DNA of 64,000 bases, from positions 52,707 to 116,706 of the forward strand of contig MPNW01000253.1 of NCBI GenBank assembly GCA_011800805.1, in the 5' to 3' direction. Below, piece after piece: positions 36,501 through 46,291 of the stretch. The position numbers were made by a program, and so were the translations under genes. The DNA is from Hirudo medicinalis (Eukaryota; Annelida; Clitellata; Hirudinida; Hirudinidae). Within the stretch, counting starts at the first letter, position 1, and every line of letters starts with the position of its first letter. The notes under the pieces were generated by a model, which saw nothing but the letters and a program-made list of their open reading frames with translations, searched no databases and had not been told where the DNA came from.

Positions 36501-38763
36501 TCTTCCATGACTACAATATAGCTCCTCTCTTCGTGCACGAGAACTACCTCTCCGTCAAGCCTCATAATGCTCAGTAAGAATTTAATGCCATAACTCATCT
36601 GTATTTAAGATGCCTTCTGGTTGTACAGGGCAAAATGATTTTAAAACTGTTTTAACATTAACTGCACTGATCATCTGACACCTTGAGATTGTTTAATCAA
36701 CACACTACAGTCTTCCGCTCTACCAACTGAGCTATCATGGGAGTACAAAGTACATGGGGTGCAAGCTGGCTCAGAGGGTAGCGTTCCTGCGAACGACGGT
36801 AAAAGCAACAGTCGTTATGTGTCGTGTTCGAAACCCGGCTTGCACCACCACAAAGCACCCCTGACGCTCACGCTTATGGCGCTATATAAATAAACTTACT
36901 TACTTAAGAGCATCAACTTTTATGGACTTGTGATGATGTCACTTCCGTATTTGGTTATTAATACTAAAAGAAAGTAATGTTGGCAAGAAATATATTATGA
37001 TTAAAGTACTAATTGTTGTAATATTTTGCAACACAACAACATTTCATTGCACATTATTTGCTTCTTAGTACTACCTGAACATAAGTGAACTTGGATTATT
37101 TACATAAAAATTAAAATTTATTCATATTCTAAATTTTAATCGCCAACTGCTTCCTTCCACAGATGCGATTCATGGAAGCACTTAAAACTTCTTGGTGAAG
37201 CTGCGAATAGCATGTCCATGGGAGACTTGGTTGATGGTCATGTCAGGAGGAAACAAAACTGGGGGTTGCTGCCCACTCAGGTGTGATGTTCATTTGAATT
37301 ATTTCTAGTTATTCCAATCATTACTCCATTTATATGTCAAGCATTGCAAAGGTTAACGCATTGATAATAACTTGTTTGTTGTTCCTATACTATGTTCTTG
37401 TTGGTGTGCTGAGTCATCATCATTTCATCACCAATTTCTCCAGGCAATGCTTGCTAGTGTGATTCCAGGGGAGTGCTTGAGAGGTGCTATCAGTGGCATG
37501 ATCACATTTCCATCCTGGCTAGGGAAGAACTCCACGACCAATAAGAACAACAGGATCCTCCAGGAACTCACTCTGCATACCTCACTCAGGTGGATAATTA
37601 AATTAATAGCTTTTTATTGCTTGTTGAGTCATAATACAATTGCATTAATTGATAATTAGTAACAAATTTTAAATATCAAGAGTATTTTTAGAATAAAAGT
37701 TCTTAACACAGCAGAAAACATTAGTAACAATATCCTAAAGATAAGACATTAGTAACATTAACAAACATCAACTGCTGCTAATATTATTTCCATTCGTCGA
37801 TCAGTGCCTCTTGCAACAAACAATCACTGAACCTTGATTACCTGCCTGCCATGAAACATCTCATCACGAGGCCCCTCATCGATGGAGGTGCTGCTGGAGT
37901 GGAGGCGGTTGTGACCATCATGAACAGTTACAACCTCCTCAGGGAAGACTTTGACAACATAATTGAACTGAGCAGCTGGTCTGATTCAAAGGATGTCATG
38001 TGTCAAGTCGATTCGAAGGTCTTCATAAGAATATTTCATGATTTATTGAATTTAAGGATGACTCAATTAGAAGTTAAAGTGAATTTATTGTTTATTATTG
38101 AATTTTGTTTTTGTATTTTTGAATCCAATGTGAATGATAATGTGATTGTCAGAGAGCTTAAATAAGTCAAAGGAAATATAAAAACTGCAAAATAAAACTA
38201 ACCAAGCAGTGACACTTTAATGTTGCTATGGAAAACAATGTTATTGTTAGCAATTTGGCTTAACTAACTCAGTTTCATTGATAACCTAACATTACAAATA
38301 TACTGATATTGATTTTACAATTAAATGATATTATTATGGATTAATTAACTTGCGATATTATGGACTCATTGACAATGCCACTATATTGAAGGTTAAGGCT
38401 GCATTCACAAGATCCTACAACAAGGAGAGTCACATGTTGCCATATTCGAACATCGTCATAAAAAAATCTCGTAAGGGAGCGTCAGCTGGTGGAATTGAGG
38501 ACTTGGAAGATGATGATGAAACATTAGAAGTGGGTGAAGAAGAGCAGGAAGATGACGTCACAACTGATGCTATGATTATGGTCTCTTGTTTATTATCTTG
38601 TCATTCTTAATTAATTGCACATGAATTGTAACCATAATCCATAACCAAATATGCTCTTCTACAGGCCAAAAAGCCATCAAAATCTCGTTCCAAAAATGAA
38701 AAGATTCCTGATAAACCTCCAAGTAAGAAAGGAAAGCAAGACCAAAAGAAGACCAGAAAATGA
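27506..38763 (+). CDS. RFC1: replication factor C large subunit
   Basis: Clamp-loader subunit that loads PCNA on DNA. Exon 2 begins DIRKYFGSG, matching the RFC1 start (MDIRKFFG) without the Met; ATG 27506-27508 before gttaga is my best guess for exon 1. Further exons: 27866-28327, 28519-28582, 28825-28998, 29148-29299, 29494-29533, about 30326-30468, 30555-30647, 31720-31899, 32010-32132, 32323-32656, 32841-32938, 33600-33711, 34128-34234, 34442-34579, 34826-34921, 36020-36118, 36419-36573, 37163-37280, 37444-37589, 37805-38018, 38392-38580, 38665-38763; about 1,110 aa. A lysine-rich N terminus precedes a BRCT domain (MTGVLESIERDDCKSLIERY), AAA+ Walker A (SGPPGIGKTT), Walker B (LVMDEVDGMAGNEDRGG), sensor 1 (ICMCNDRNHPKIRSL) and the RFC1 C-terminal domain with a basic tail. 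Ordinary and near full length. Confidence 0.93.
29577..29742 (-). repeat. tRNA-derived SINE copy, minus orientation
   Basis: Lies in an RFC1 intron. Its plus strand reads AAATGTAGTTCATTTGTATAG, then CACTTTCGTTAACCATTTAT, GGCTGGGTTTCGAACAGGAT and GATTGCCATTAATGCAACCC, collinear with the complement of the copies at 36757 and 59731. The B-box block is kept; the head is partly degraded. Confidence 0.75.
30849..31665 (-). mobile_element. defective Tc1/mariner element
   Basis: Sits in an RFC1 intron. The ends are imperfect inverted repeats: CAGTGGTCGGCATATCTTTG at the left and, read inward from the right, CAGTGGCCATCACACCTTTA. Both are flanked by TA, the mariner target duplication (30847-30848 and 31666-31667). 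The minus strand retains scraps of a Tc1-type transposase N terminus, including a GRPAKLLEKVGI-like block and a later YWHDLRKKQEV-like block, with stops between them. At about 817 bp it is much shorter than an intact 1.3-1.6 kb element, so it is deleted and inactive. A related end fragment lies at 19244. Confidence 0.7.
32988..33190. repeat. AT-rich tandem repeat in RFC1 intron
   Basis: Four to five imperfect copies of a roughly 40-bp unit built from GGAATTCTATTTATTATGTA followed by ATATAATATTAT. Copies differ by small deletions and substitutions (ATGG, ATAG, TTTATAG before the AATTCTA word). It is non-coding and lies between the exon with the Walker A motif and the next RFC1 exon. Confidence 0.7.
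33193..33356 (-). repeat. tRNA-derived SINE copy, minus orientation
   Basis: Immediately follows the 40-bp tandem repeat in an RFC1 intron. The plus strand contains AGAGGTGCTTTTTTGGTAAC, then GTGCAGGCTGGGTTTCGAAC, and ends CACATGCAGGAATGCAACCC, collinear with the complement of the other SINE copies. The tail (ATATATCCAGCACC) has diverged. Confidence 0.72.
35285..35560 (-). pseudogene. possible transposon-derived zinc-finger (BED/hAT-like) fragment
   Basis: Minus-strand frame inside an RFC1 intron. The segment DDMYSDVVYTDGHILFCQNS resembles the N-terminal 'tDG-lfC--C' zinc-finger-like motif found in hAT-family and CGGBP1-like proteins. The second half of the finger is not in frame and no transposase follows. 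I call it only a weak relic; it could be chance. Confidence 0.25.
36690..36741 (-). pseudogene. tRNA-Tyr(GTA)-like 5' half
   Basis: On the minus strand, positions 36741 down to 36704 read as a tRNA 5' half: acceptor-like CCCATGA, D-arm with A box TAGCTCAGTTGGTAGAGCGG, then AAGACTGTAG with GTA in the anticodon position (36708-36706). Eukaryotic tRNA-Tyr has this D-arm and an intron right after the anticodon; here the following TGTGTTGATTAAACA could be such an intron. The T-arm (GGTTCGAATCC) and the 3' acceptor strand are missing, so it is a truncated tRNA pseudogene. It lies about 15 bp from a SINE on the opposite strand. Confidence 0.6.
36757..36906 (+). repeat. tRNA-derived SINE, best preserved copy
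   Basis: Plus-oriented copy in an RFC1 intron with a recognisable pol III promoter. A box TGGCTCAGAGG is at 36767-36777 and B box TGTTCGAAACC at about 36825-36835; the head GGTGCAAGC pairs with GCTTGCACC after the B box, as in a tRNA acceptor stem. The body continues CACAAAGCACCCC, and the tail GGCGCTATATAAATAAAC ends in ACTT repeats. This copy defines the family used to recognise the others. Confidence 0.85.
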
Positions 38764-39671
38764 CTTGCCCTGCTTGAAATTTATCCTTATCTTTGTTCAA
38801 ACAATGTTTTACTTCTCCTTTCGAACGAAGTTATAATGGGATGTGGACGTGTTCAGCTGATGATGTTGTTTGTAGATGATGCAACTGATGAAATGATAAC
38901 TTTCAATGAAGGTCTCATTGCTTACCTTCTGGCTTCACTTGACAAAGTGGCAGGATCAGCTTTTTTGGTTGAGATGTGAGGCTTCATTGCTTGCTCGATT
39001 TGATTTTATCAGTATTAACATCATAGCTAGTATTTAGTGTCGGATCCTTGGGATGATTTAGTTAAGGTTCGGGTATTTGATTATAAAGGTCACAAATGTT
39101 GTTAACGGCATGTTAATAAGGTCGCAATGCATGTATTTCTCCTTGGTGCGATAAAAGAAAATATACAAAAAATAGCTCTTCTTGGGGTTGGTTGACGAGC
39201 AGTGGTGTTACTGATGTTGCGGCGATATCGCGAGCAGTTGGACGTCGTGTGTCTCCAAAATTTCTTGGTCGAGTCTGGATGTGTCGTTTTCTGTCTTAAA
39301 CCGCTAATGATCATTCAAATGTAAAACAACAATCAGCTTAAGAATTTGGAAGAAAGAAGTAACAGGGGGTGATTCAATACGTGTTTAACCATGTAGTCGA
39401 TACGTGAAAATTAATTGCTGGTTTGGATATCGATCCTGTTTTGCTATTAGACGCCGTTACTAGGCTCTTTGCGCGCAATAAACACTGAAACTATGAGGAC
39501 GTCTGCCCGGCGACTTGAATGCTTTTTTGATTTAAGACTAGAATAAATGTTTTCCCTTTTACGAACTATTGCCGACATTTTTGTTGTCATTTTTATGAAT
39601 GGAAACCAAAACAAATTATAAGTTGTAATGTTTAAAAGCAGATGATACAAGAGCCACAGCTAAGTTAAGTA
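38764..39671. other. intergenic between RFC1 and PTPDC1
   Basis: Same-strand spacer of about 0.9 kb. Minus-strand open frames at 39102-39314 and 39447-39650 are short and without known domains. No terminator or promoter motif is clear; this interval should contain the RFC1 poly(A) site and the PTPDC1 promoter. Confidence 0.4.
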
Positions 39672-42600
39672 ATGGCTTCTTTGAAAGAAGACATTTCTGA
39701 TGTCGAGGACAACCATCTAAACAGTAAGAAGAGAGTTGTACTTCTAAAATTTTGCTATTATTATTATTTTTTTGCAAAACAGGGGAAGCTGTAGCAAAAT
39801 ATTCACCAATATCAGAATCTCTTAGAAGCAGTATACCAGAATCTCAAATGTGTCTAATGTTTTGTGGAGGGAAAAATTGCAAATATGAAACTGCCACCAA
39901 GTGGAAAAATGATCAGGCCATTACAGGTCTGTACTCATCATGGTAAGTATGTGCAGAAGAGCGTGTTATTAACACTATTATTATTAGCAGTAATGTTATT
40001 ATTACTGACATCATTTGATTATTACTTGTAATTTTCAGCAGAACCATTTCAACTATAAATTCTAAATTTCTAAATTAGTTGGATAATTGCTTTATTTCTT
40101 TATTTGTTTGACAGGATTATAGCTTATATTACAACAATTAAGAACTTAAAAGAGTTTGTGATCTGTACTTGCTACTTAGAAGTTCAGACATTTTTGGCTA
40201 AATGTTTTTATATCTAAATTTTAAATCCATCTGAGATACATTGAAAAAGTTACTATTATTGATAAAATATTTTAGGATAACTCAAAATATACTGGCCATG
40301 TCACGACCAAATACTGACATGATAGATAAATTTAACATCATTCAACAATTTAAAGAGTGAGTGAAAAATTAAACTTATTATTGTACTTATTTAATTCCAT
40401 GCACATTGAACAACCATATAATTCATCAAAGTATTTTTCTATCTGTTCACATATTCACACTTCCTTACCATCCATCCATTATGCTGACAGCAACAACATC
40501 AAATCCCTCATCAATCTGCAAATGCTTGGAGAGCATGAGCACTGTGGCCCTGGGCTTGAGAGCAGTGGCTTCACTTACCAACCTCAAGAGTTCATGGATG
40601 CTCAGGGTAAGAATTTGATTACAAGTTGATGGTGATGCATTCAAAGCCTATGGTTGATATTTGAAACATTAGGACAATCAGGAATAGCATTTCTAACAAG
40701 TTATTTCAATAAAATTCTCTTAATTGAGTTCCTCTGACATGTACACAGTAATTCTCTGGCAGCAATTTTAATGTCTAATATTTATTGTAAGTTTTAGTGA
40801 TGATGACCCATTTTTCAATTAACAGTTTCCTTCTACAACTACGGATGGAGAGATTATGGGGTTGGATCAATGAAGAACTTGGTGGATGTTGTTCAAGTCA
40901 TGCAGTTTGCTATTTCTGAAGGAAAGGTTGCCATCCACTGCCATGCTGGTCTTGGTTGGAATTAGTTATTTATTCAATTAATCAATTTAATTGATTTGTT
41001 TTTGTAAATATTAAAAATTTATTGCCAAAGAAACCAAAATTATCTTCACTCATTTGTTTTAGCAAAAGTACAACATAAGTAATCCTGCTTGGGTTACAAT
41101 TACTTAATCTTTACCTTAATCATTGGATTATTGAGAGAAGCAATCATTACCAATCATGTTATTAATTAGCTATTATTAATTATTAATCATTAATCATTAT
41201 TATGTAAATCATTTATTTTGTATTATTACAAGCCCCATTAATTTAAAGATTATAATTTAATTAAATATTATAATTTAATTGAAATAACTCGACAATTAAA
41301 TTATTTTCTATACCTGTTGAAAAATTACAATCTGCATACAATTTTCTTCTAGGCAGAACAGGAGTGTTGATAGCCTGTTATCTTGTGTACACCAACAGAA
41401 CTCAGCCACAAGTTGCAATCAATTACATAAGATCGAAAAGGTTGCTTATAAGTTATTAATTACTGTTATGCTTATTCATGTCTGCAAGCACAATGATAAT
41501 AACAATAATAATGATAATAATAATAATAATAATAATAATAATATGTAATAATAAAAATTCTGCTACTACTGCTGCTGCAACTGCTATTACTGCTACTACT
41601 ACTGCTAATAATAATGGTAATTATATATTCTTGGGACCAAGAACACATATGCTAGGATTCCACTAAATATTACTAATCAGTCAAACTTATATGCTTTCAA
41701 CCTTCTATGTAAACAATTCGTCATCGACTGACAACAGTTTCTTTAACTTACTGTGTTCAATTCCTTGCACCAACATTTACTTCACCCATCAAGTTCATGC
41801 TTCCTCTTGGGCGTCCCTCAGCGGGAATTCTCCCTTAGGATGTTCTTTCTGATTATCACTTCAGTCTTTAGTTGGTTTATTTTGATTCGTGAATTGTGAG
41901 CGCACATTTGTACTTACTTCTTGATTTTTTTCTCGTTTTACTTTACTATTTGATGTTCATTTTCTTTTAAATTATTAATAAATGAAGTGTTACACCGGAA
42001 AAAAATAAATAGGATTAAATTGAAATATAACCCAATGAAAGATTTTCAACAAACATTTTGCAGGCCGGGTTCAATTCAGAGCAATTGCCAGATTCAGTGC
42101 ATCAGTGATTTCTACAAAATCCTTCTCCCAATGAGAATCATTTTTAATCTTCCTCAGAGGTTTGGAAGCAGATTCATTCTCTGTTTTTAAAAATAAAGTT
42201 CTGCATAGAATTTTTCTATTTTAAATTTATTTCCTCACAATGCTTCTGACATGGATGTAATTTCATGTTCAATTTTCATGACTTTTTATGTAAAAGAATA
42301 AAAGTAGATATAATATTATATTTATAGTTACAAAGCTTGATATAAATTCATATGACTGAAAAATATTATTTAATTTATTAGTTGTGGATGAGTTAAAAGT
42401 TTGTTTATTTGTTGTGCTTGAAGTGATTTCATCTCCAACAGTTCTGTTACTTCCTCATGCACACTGTCTGAATTCCTCACCAGACAAAAATATTTCATCC
42501 ATGGCAGAGAAGCAAAACTGCTCAAGCATTTACCTAAGGTGATTAAATTTAATTAATTAAGTAACATCTTGAAAAACTACTAATTCAATCACTGATGAAA

Positions 42601-45544
42601 AAATGTATTGTTTTCAAGAGTTATCGTCGTGAATAATATGTTATCTGAACTTCATCAAATTTATTACTCTGCCAACATTGCTAAGTTTATTTAGTAATAT
42701 ATTTATTAAATAATTTGTAGGTATACAACAAATAGAAAACCTTAATGGTGAAATAAAACAAACATAAAGTTCTTATAAACATGATGAACTGATGCCATGT
42801 ACTTGCAGATTGTTTTTGTGTGCTGCAATCGTCTGATGGATTTGGCGGGAGTTTTGTGCACAAAAGAGGAGCACATCACAAGGCGATGTGCCATTGATTT
42901 TTTTTCTTCATCGAAAGATCAAGACTCCCAAAAAGCAGAAGCACTTTCGATCAACCACCTGAGCACCACTTCTGAAACAGTCAGTCGATCTATCAGTTCC
43001 GAGAGCTTCTGCCCCATTCCTTTTCTGCAAAAAGTCTTTTCAAATCCTGACCTCCCTCTTGTTTCTTCAAGGAGTTCTACCAATGACGGCAAACTTGAAC
43101 GAAAGGGAATGTCAAAGAGTGATGTCATAAAGGCCATGTCAAAAACGACATATGATAGAAAAGTTCTTGAAGTGAGAAACATTGCCAAATTTGATCTTTT
43201 GATCTAAATTTTGATCTATTAAACACATCACAAATTCATAATTTACAAACAGCTCTTTTCATGTTTTCATGTGATTTCAATTCTCTCCCCAAAATATTCT
43301 CTGGCTTTTTTATATCAAGCAGTAACTACATCAATCCTTCTCATTTTTTACGTAATGCACATGAATATAGTCCTTCTTTTTCTAAGTCCACTCTAAAATT
43401 ATTCTTGATTCAATGTTATGGCCCTAGAATTTACTCCTCTATATTTTCATCTATCAAAGATCTAATTCAATTAAATCCATGTCCTTTTAATTTGCTTTAG
43501 TTTATTTTTTAGTTTGCTTTAGGTCTTATAAACAATATTTTTTGCTTGGAATTGTATAGTTTATAATTTTGTAAATTACTCCTTTGTAAAAGTTTCCTAC
43601 ATATAAAGATTTATGGGGTCAGTCTGATAATGGAAGCATGCGCTTCCTTAAGGCTGGCCCTTCGAGTTCATTTGAATTTGTTTTAATGCTTTTGCTTTGT
43701 AAATAACAGCTTGTTTGTTTGAATCAATAAAACTCAAAAAACCCTAAAAAAAAAAAATTTAAAAAAAAATTTGATTTTTAATATGATTAAATGTTTATCA
43801 TTAAATCCAGTACTACATGTCATTTTAATTTCATCAAAATTTGTAATGACGAGTATTAGGAAATGAATTATTAAAAGTTGCATGTTGTGGGAGGTAACCA
43901 TGAAGTAATTATGTATCTTAAGACATAAAGAGAAATTATGAAATTGTTCTCTGCAACAATTGACAAGCTACACTAAAAATGGGTACAGCTGTTAAGATAT
44001 TGTAAATATTATCAACAAATTTGTTAACAAATATCTAGACCTTTTCAAATATGCAATATCTTAAAGTTATACAAAAATAACTTCCATGTTTTGAAGGCAC
44101 TTGATGACCTCAGAAGAGAGTTAAATTCAAGTGACTCGGGTTGGAAAAGTCTGGAAAATGAGGAAAATCCAGAAGTGTTGTCATGCATCTTGTGGAGCTG
44201 GATTGATGACTTGAAGGTTGAGATTTATTTATTACTTTTAATTCTGTTAAAATTAAGATTTTAATTGTTATTTACTTCATTACACATTGTTTTTTTTTAA
44301 ATCTATGTTTTGAGACATGCAGACAGTATTGGAACATAAGCAACGTAGAGCAAATCAAATGAAATATAAAGCTTTCTTTCAATTTTAATGTTGCTGCATA
44401 ACTAAGGGTTAATGAATATTGGTCAAGTGACGGGCAAAGCCAGCTTGGTGGTGGCAACCTTTGATACTTGCCAGTACCCCTAACACTGGAAAACCATGAA
44501 CTGACAAAATTTGCTTGCTTTGAGCTTTTGCCCGTCACTTCTCCAGGTACCAAGGTAAATTACATACTAAATTATATTTAATTCTTTGAAAAGTATTGTT
44601 TTAAGCTCTCTATAGAACCCAGTGCAGAGCAGTGATTAATCACAATTAATCGAGTGGTTAAATACAAAATATTCCGTTGCACAATGATTACATTACTTCA
44701 AATATTAATTGAGAAATTGCATTTATTAATAACTTCAGATTGGTTCAGGTTGTGTTGTTAAAACAATTGAATATTAATAACTAGTTAAATTATTAAGTTA
44801 TCAAGTGACGTAATTAATAATTGGTAGGAGCCAATTCTGACCCACCAGGATCTTCCTGTTGTCATTGATGAAACATCCAGCCTGAAAGACAAAATATCTC
44901 TTCTTGAAAAGGTGGATTTAGACATTTCACTGTTTTTATAAGTAGCATCTTGTAGTAAATGTAAGTCTTGCAGATAGATAACATTTTATTAGTTATTAAT
45001 ATTATTAAATATTAATTTTTTATTACCTAATGTCAATTTACCTAGCTTTATGGATTGCTTTCCTGACTGTGATGATAACAGCAAAGTTATAAGGCATCAT
45101 GTTCCAAGCCTGCACCTCTATAAAAATTCTTAATGTAAAGCACCTCTGATGCTACACAAATGAACTAAGAATAACCTATAGTTAATAGCATTCTAAATTA
45201 TGCCAAAGTGTGCAGTAGCTACAATATCCTATCTCCTTCTCACTTGTCTGGCTCTCCATCCCCCATCATCCAAAGCACAAGGAAAGTCGGGTCCGAACGA
45301 CATCCATTTCCAACTGATGCAGAGAATAATTTCAACTTTAGTCCACCAGAACTGCGTTCTCGAAGGTGACGATGTGACCAATGACCTTGATGATGAATTC
45401 TTCTTGAGGTCTTCTAACCAAGTCGGTTCTGTGATGAGACTTGATCTTGGCAGGAGGATTTACAGGTTCCTACTTGACTTCAGTCATTTCCTTTCTCAAT
45501 CTGGAATCATTTGTTGCTGTTCTGGAGGAAGAAATAAGAAATAA
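39672..45544 (+). CDS. PTPDC1: protein tyrosine phosphatase domain-containing protein 1
   Basis: Twelve exons: 39672-39723, 39783-39942, 40276-40356, 40491-40606, 40826-40954, 41353-41440, 42064-42159, 42442-42538, 42809-43171, 44097-44216, 44828-44911, 45209-45544; 573 aa. N-terminal blocks SIPESQMCLMFCGGKNCKYE and AITGLYSSWITQNILAMSRP are PTPDC1-typical. The dual-specificity phosphatase core has SFYNYGWRDYGVGSM and the catalytic P-loop AIHCHAGLGRTGVLIACYL (Cys-x5-Arg intact), followed by RPGSIQSNCQIQCI and EFLTRQKYFIHGREAKLLKH. The C-terminal part (ALDDLRRELNS, LSCILWSWIDDLKEPILT) matches the family's conserved tail. Vertebrate PTPDC1 is about 750 aa; the central region is shorter here. PTPDC1 has been linked to centrosome and cilium biology; function here is inferred from family. 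The start of the last exon (after gccaaag) is the least certain splice. Confidence 0.9.
41508..41545. repeat. AAT microsatellite in PTPDC1 intron
   Basis: Run of AAT/ATA triplets followed by CTACTGCTGCTGCAACTGCT-type triplets. The plus-strand open frame spanning it is a by-product of the triplet repeats. Confidence 0.7.
43250..43765 (+). mobile_element. 3' end of a non-LTR retrotransposon (LINE)
   Basis: Lies in the PTPDC1 intron before the exon at 44097. A frame ending about 43500 reads SKSTLKLFLIQCYGPRIYSS, then SIKDLIQLNPCPFNLLK, resembling the C-terminal tail after the reverse transcriptase of Jockey/CR1-like LINEs ('f-yrGpkiWNsl---ik---sl--Fk'). A 3' UTR follows with a perfect hairpin GGAAGCATGCGCTTCC near 43632-43647, an AATAAA signal and an A-rich terminus near 43745-43765. 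This is a 5'-truncated copy with no RT domain. Clade is uncertain. Confidence 0.5.
44425..44540. repeat. 14-bp perfect inverted repeat (hairpin) in PTPDC1 intron
   Basis: AAGTGACGGGCAAA at 44425-44438 is exactly complementary to TTTGCCCGTCACTT at 44527-44540, separated by 88 bp. The arms are richer in GC than the surrounding intron. It could be a small inverted-repeat element or a folded intronic RNA; no coding homology. Confidence 0.5.
45085..45175 (+). repeat. possible SINE fragment
   Basis: ATGTTCCAAGCCTGCACCTC followed by AAAGCACCTCTGATGCTACA resembles the B-box-to-tail part of the window's SINE family (GTTCGAAACCCAGCCTGCAC, then AGCGCCTCTGAAGCTATGC), with deletions. It lies just upstream of the last PTPDC1 exon. 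Confidence 0.4.
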
Positions 45545-46291
45545 ACTGTATTACCTAAATGATCTCAAATATTTATTAACAATAATGTTAGCCTTTTCGG
45601 TCACTTGATATACAAAATTCACTTTATCACGTTTACGTTTCAGAGTATTTTGAAAATAATTTTGATTCTCGTATATTAATAATTTATTTGAGCTTTCAAA
45701 CTAAATTATCTGAATAAATAATTAAGTGGTGTGTTACTTCAATTAGTTTTAAAATAAAATTGTGTTATAAAATGTGCTCATTAGTAATCGAAAGTATAAG
45801 ATGTGGTATGGTATGGTGTGGTAAGGCGGAGTTGCCATGTCGCTAATTGGGAAGTCAGTAATTTTGATCAATGCCATTTTGCGCAAGTGCTTTCGTGGTG
45901 ACTCCATTTAAGGTTTTTGGTTGAATTACTTTCAATTGATTGCCAATTGAACGCAACTATGCTGTTGAATCTCACTCTTACTGGTGGAAAATTAGGTTGG
46001 GCTGAATATGGAGAAGCCATTCGGTGTACTTAAGCTAAATATTGCTTTTATTAAATGTATTTAGATATCCTATTACGATTTTAAATGTCTTTTTTGATGT
46101 ACTACTCTCAATGGCTTAAATTAAATTATTATGTTACCTCAAATTGTATCGATGATGTACATTTTCAATTCAAATTCAGTAAACATCAAAATATTGTTTA
46201 AATACAAACTGATTCAAGTAGTTTTATTAGAATAAGAAGAATGCCAAATGGATGAAACTTTTGTTTTGTTTACGTAGCAGAAGATATTGGA
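45545..46291. other. intergenic between PTPDC1 and MICU-type gene
   Basis: AT-rich spacer of about 750 bp. Nothing recognisable. It should contain the PTPDC1 3' UTR and the MICU promoter. Confidence 0.4.

Noticed and set aside
41478..41666. Low-complexity Ile/Thr-rich open frame in PTPDC1 intron
   Set aside because: Produced by AAT and ACT triplet repeats.
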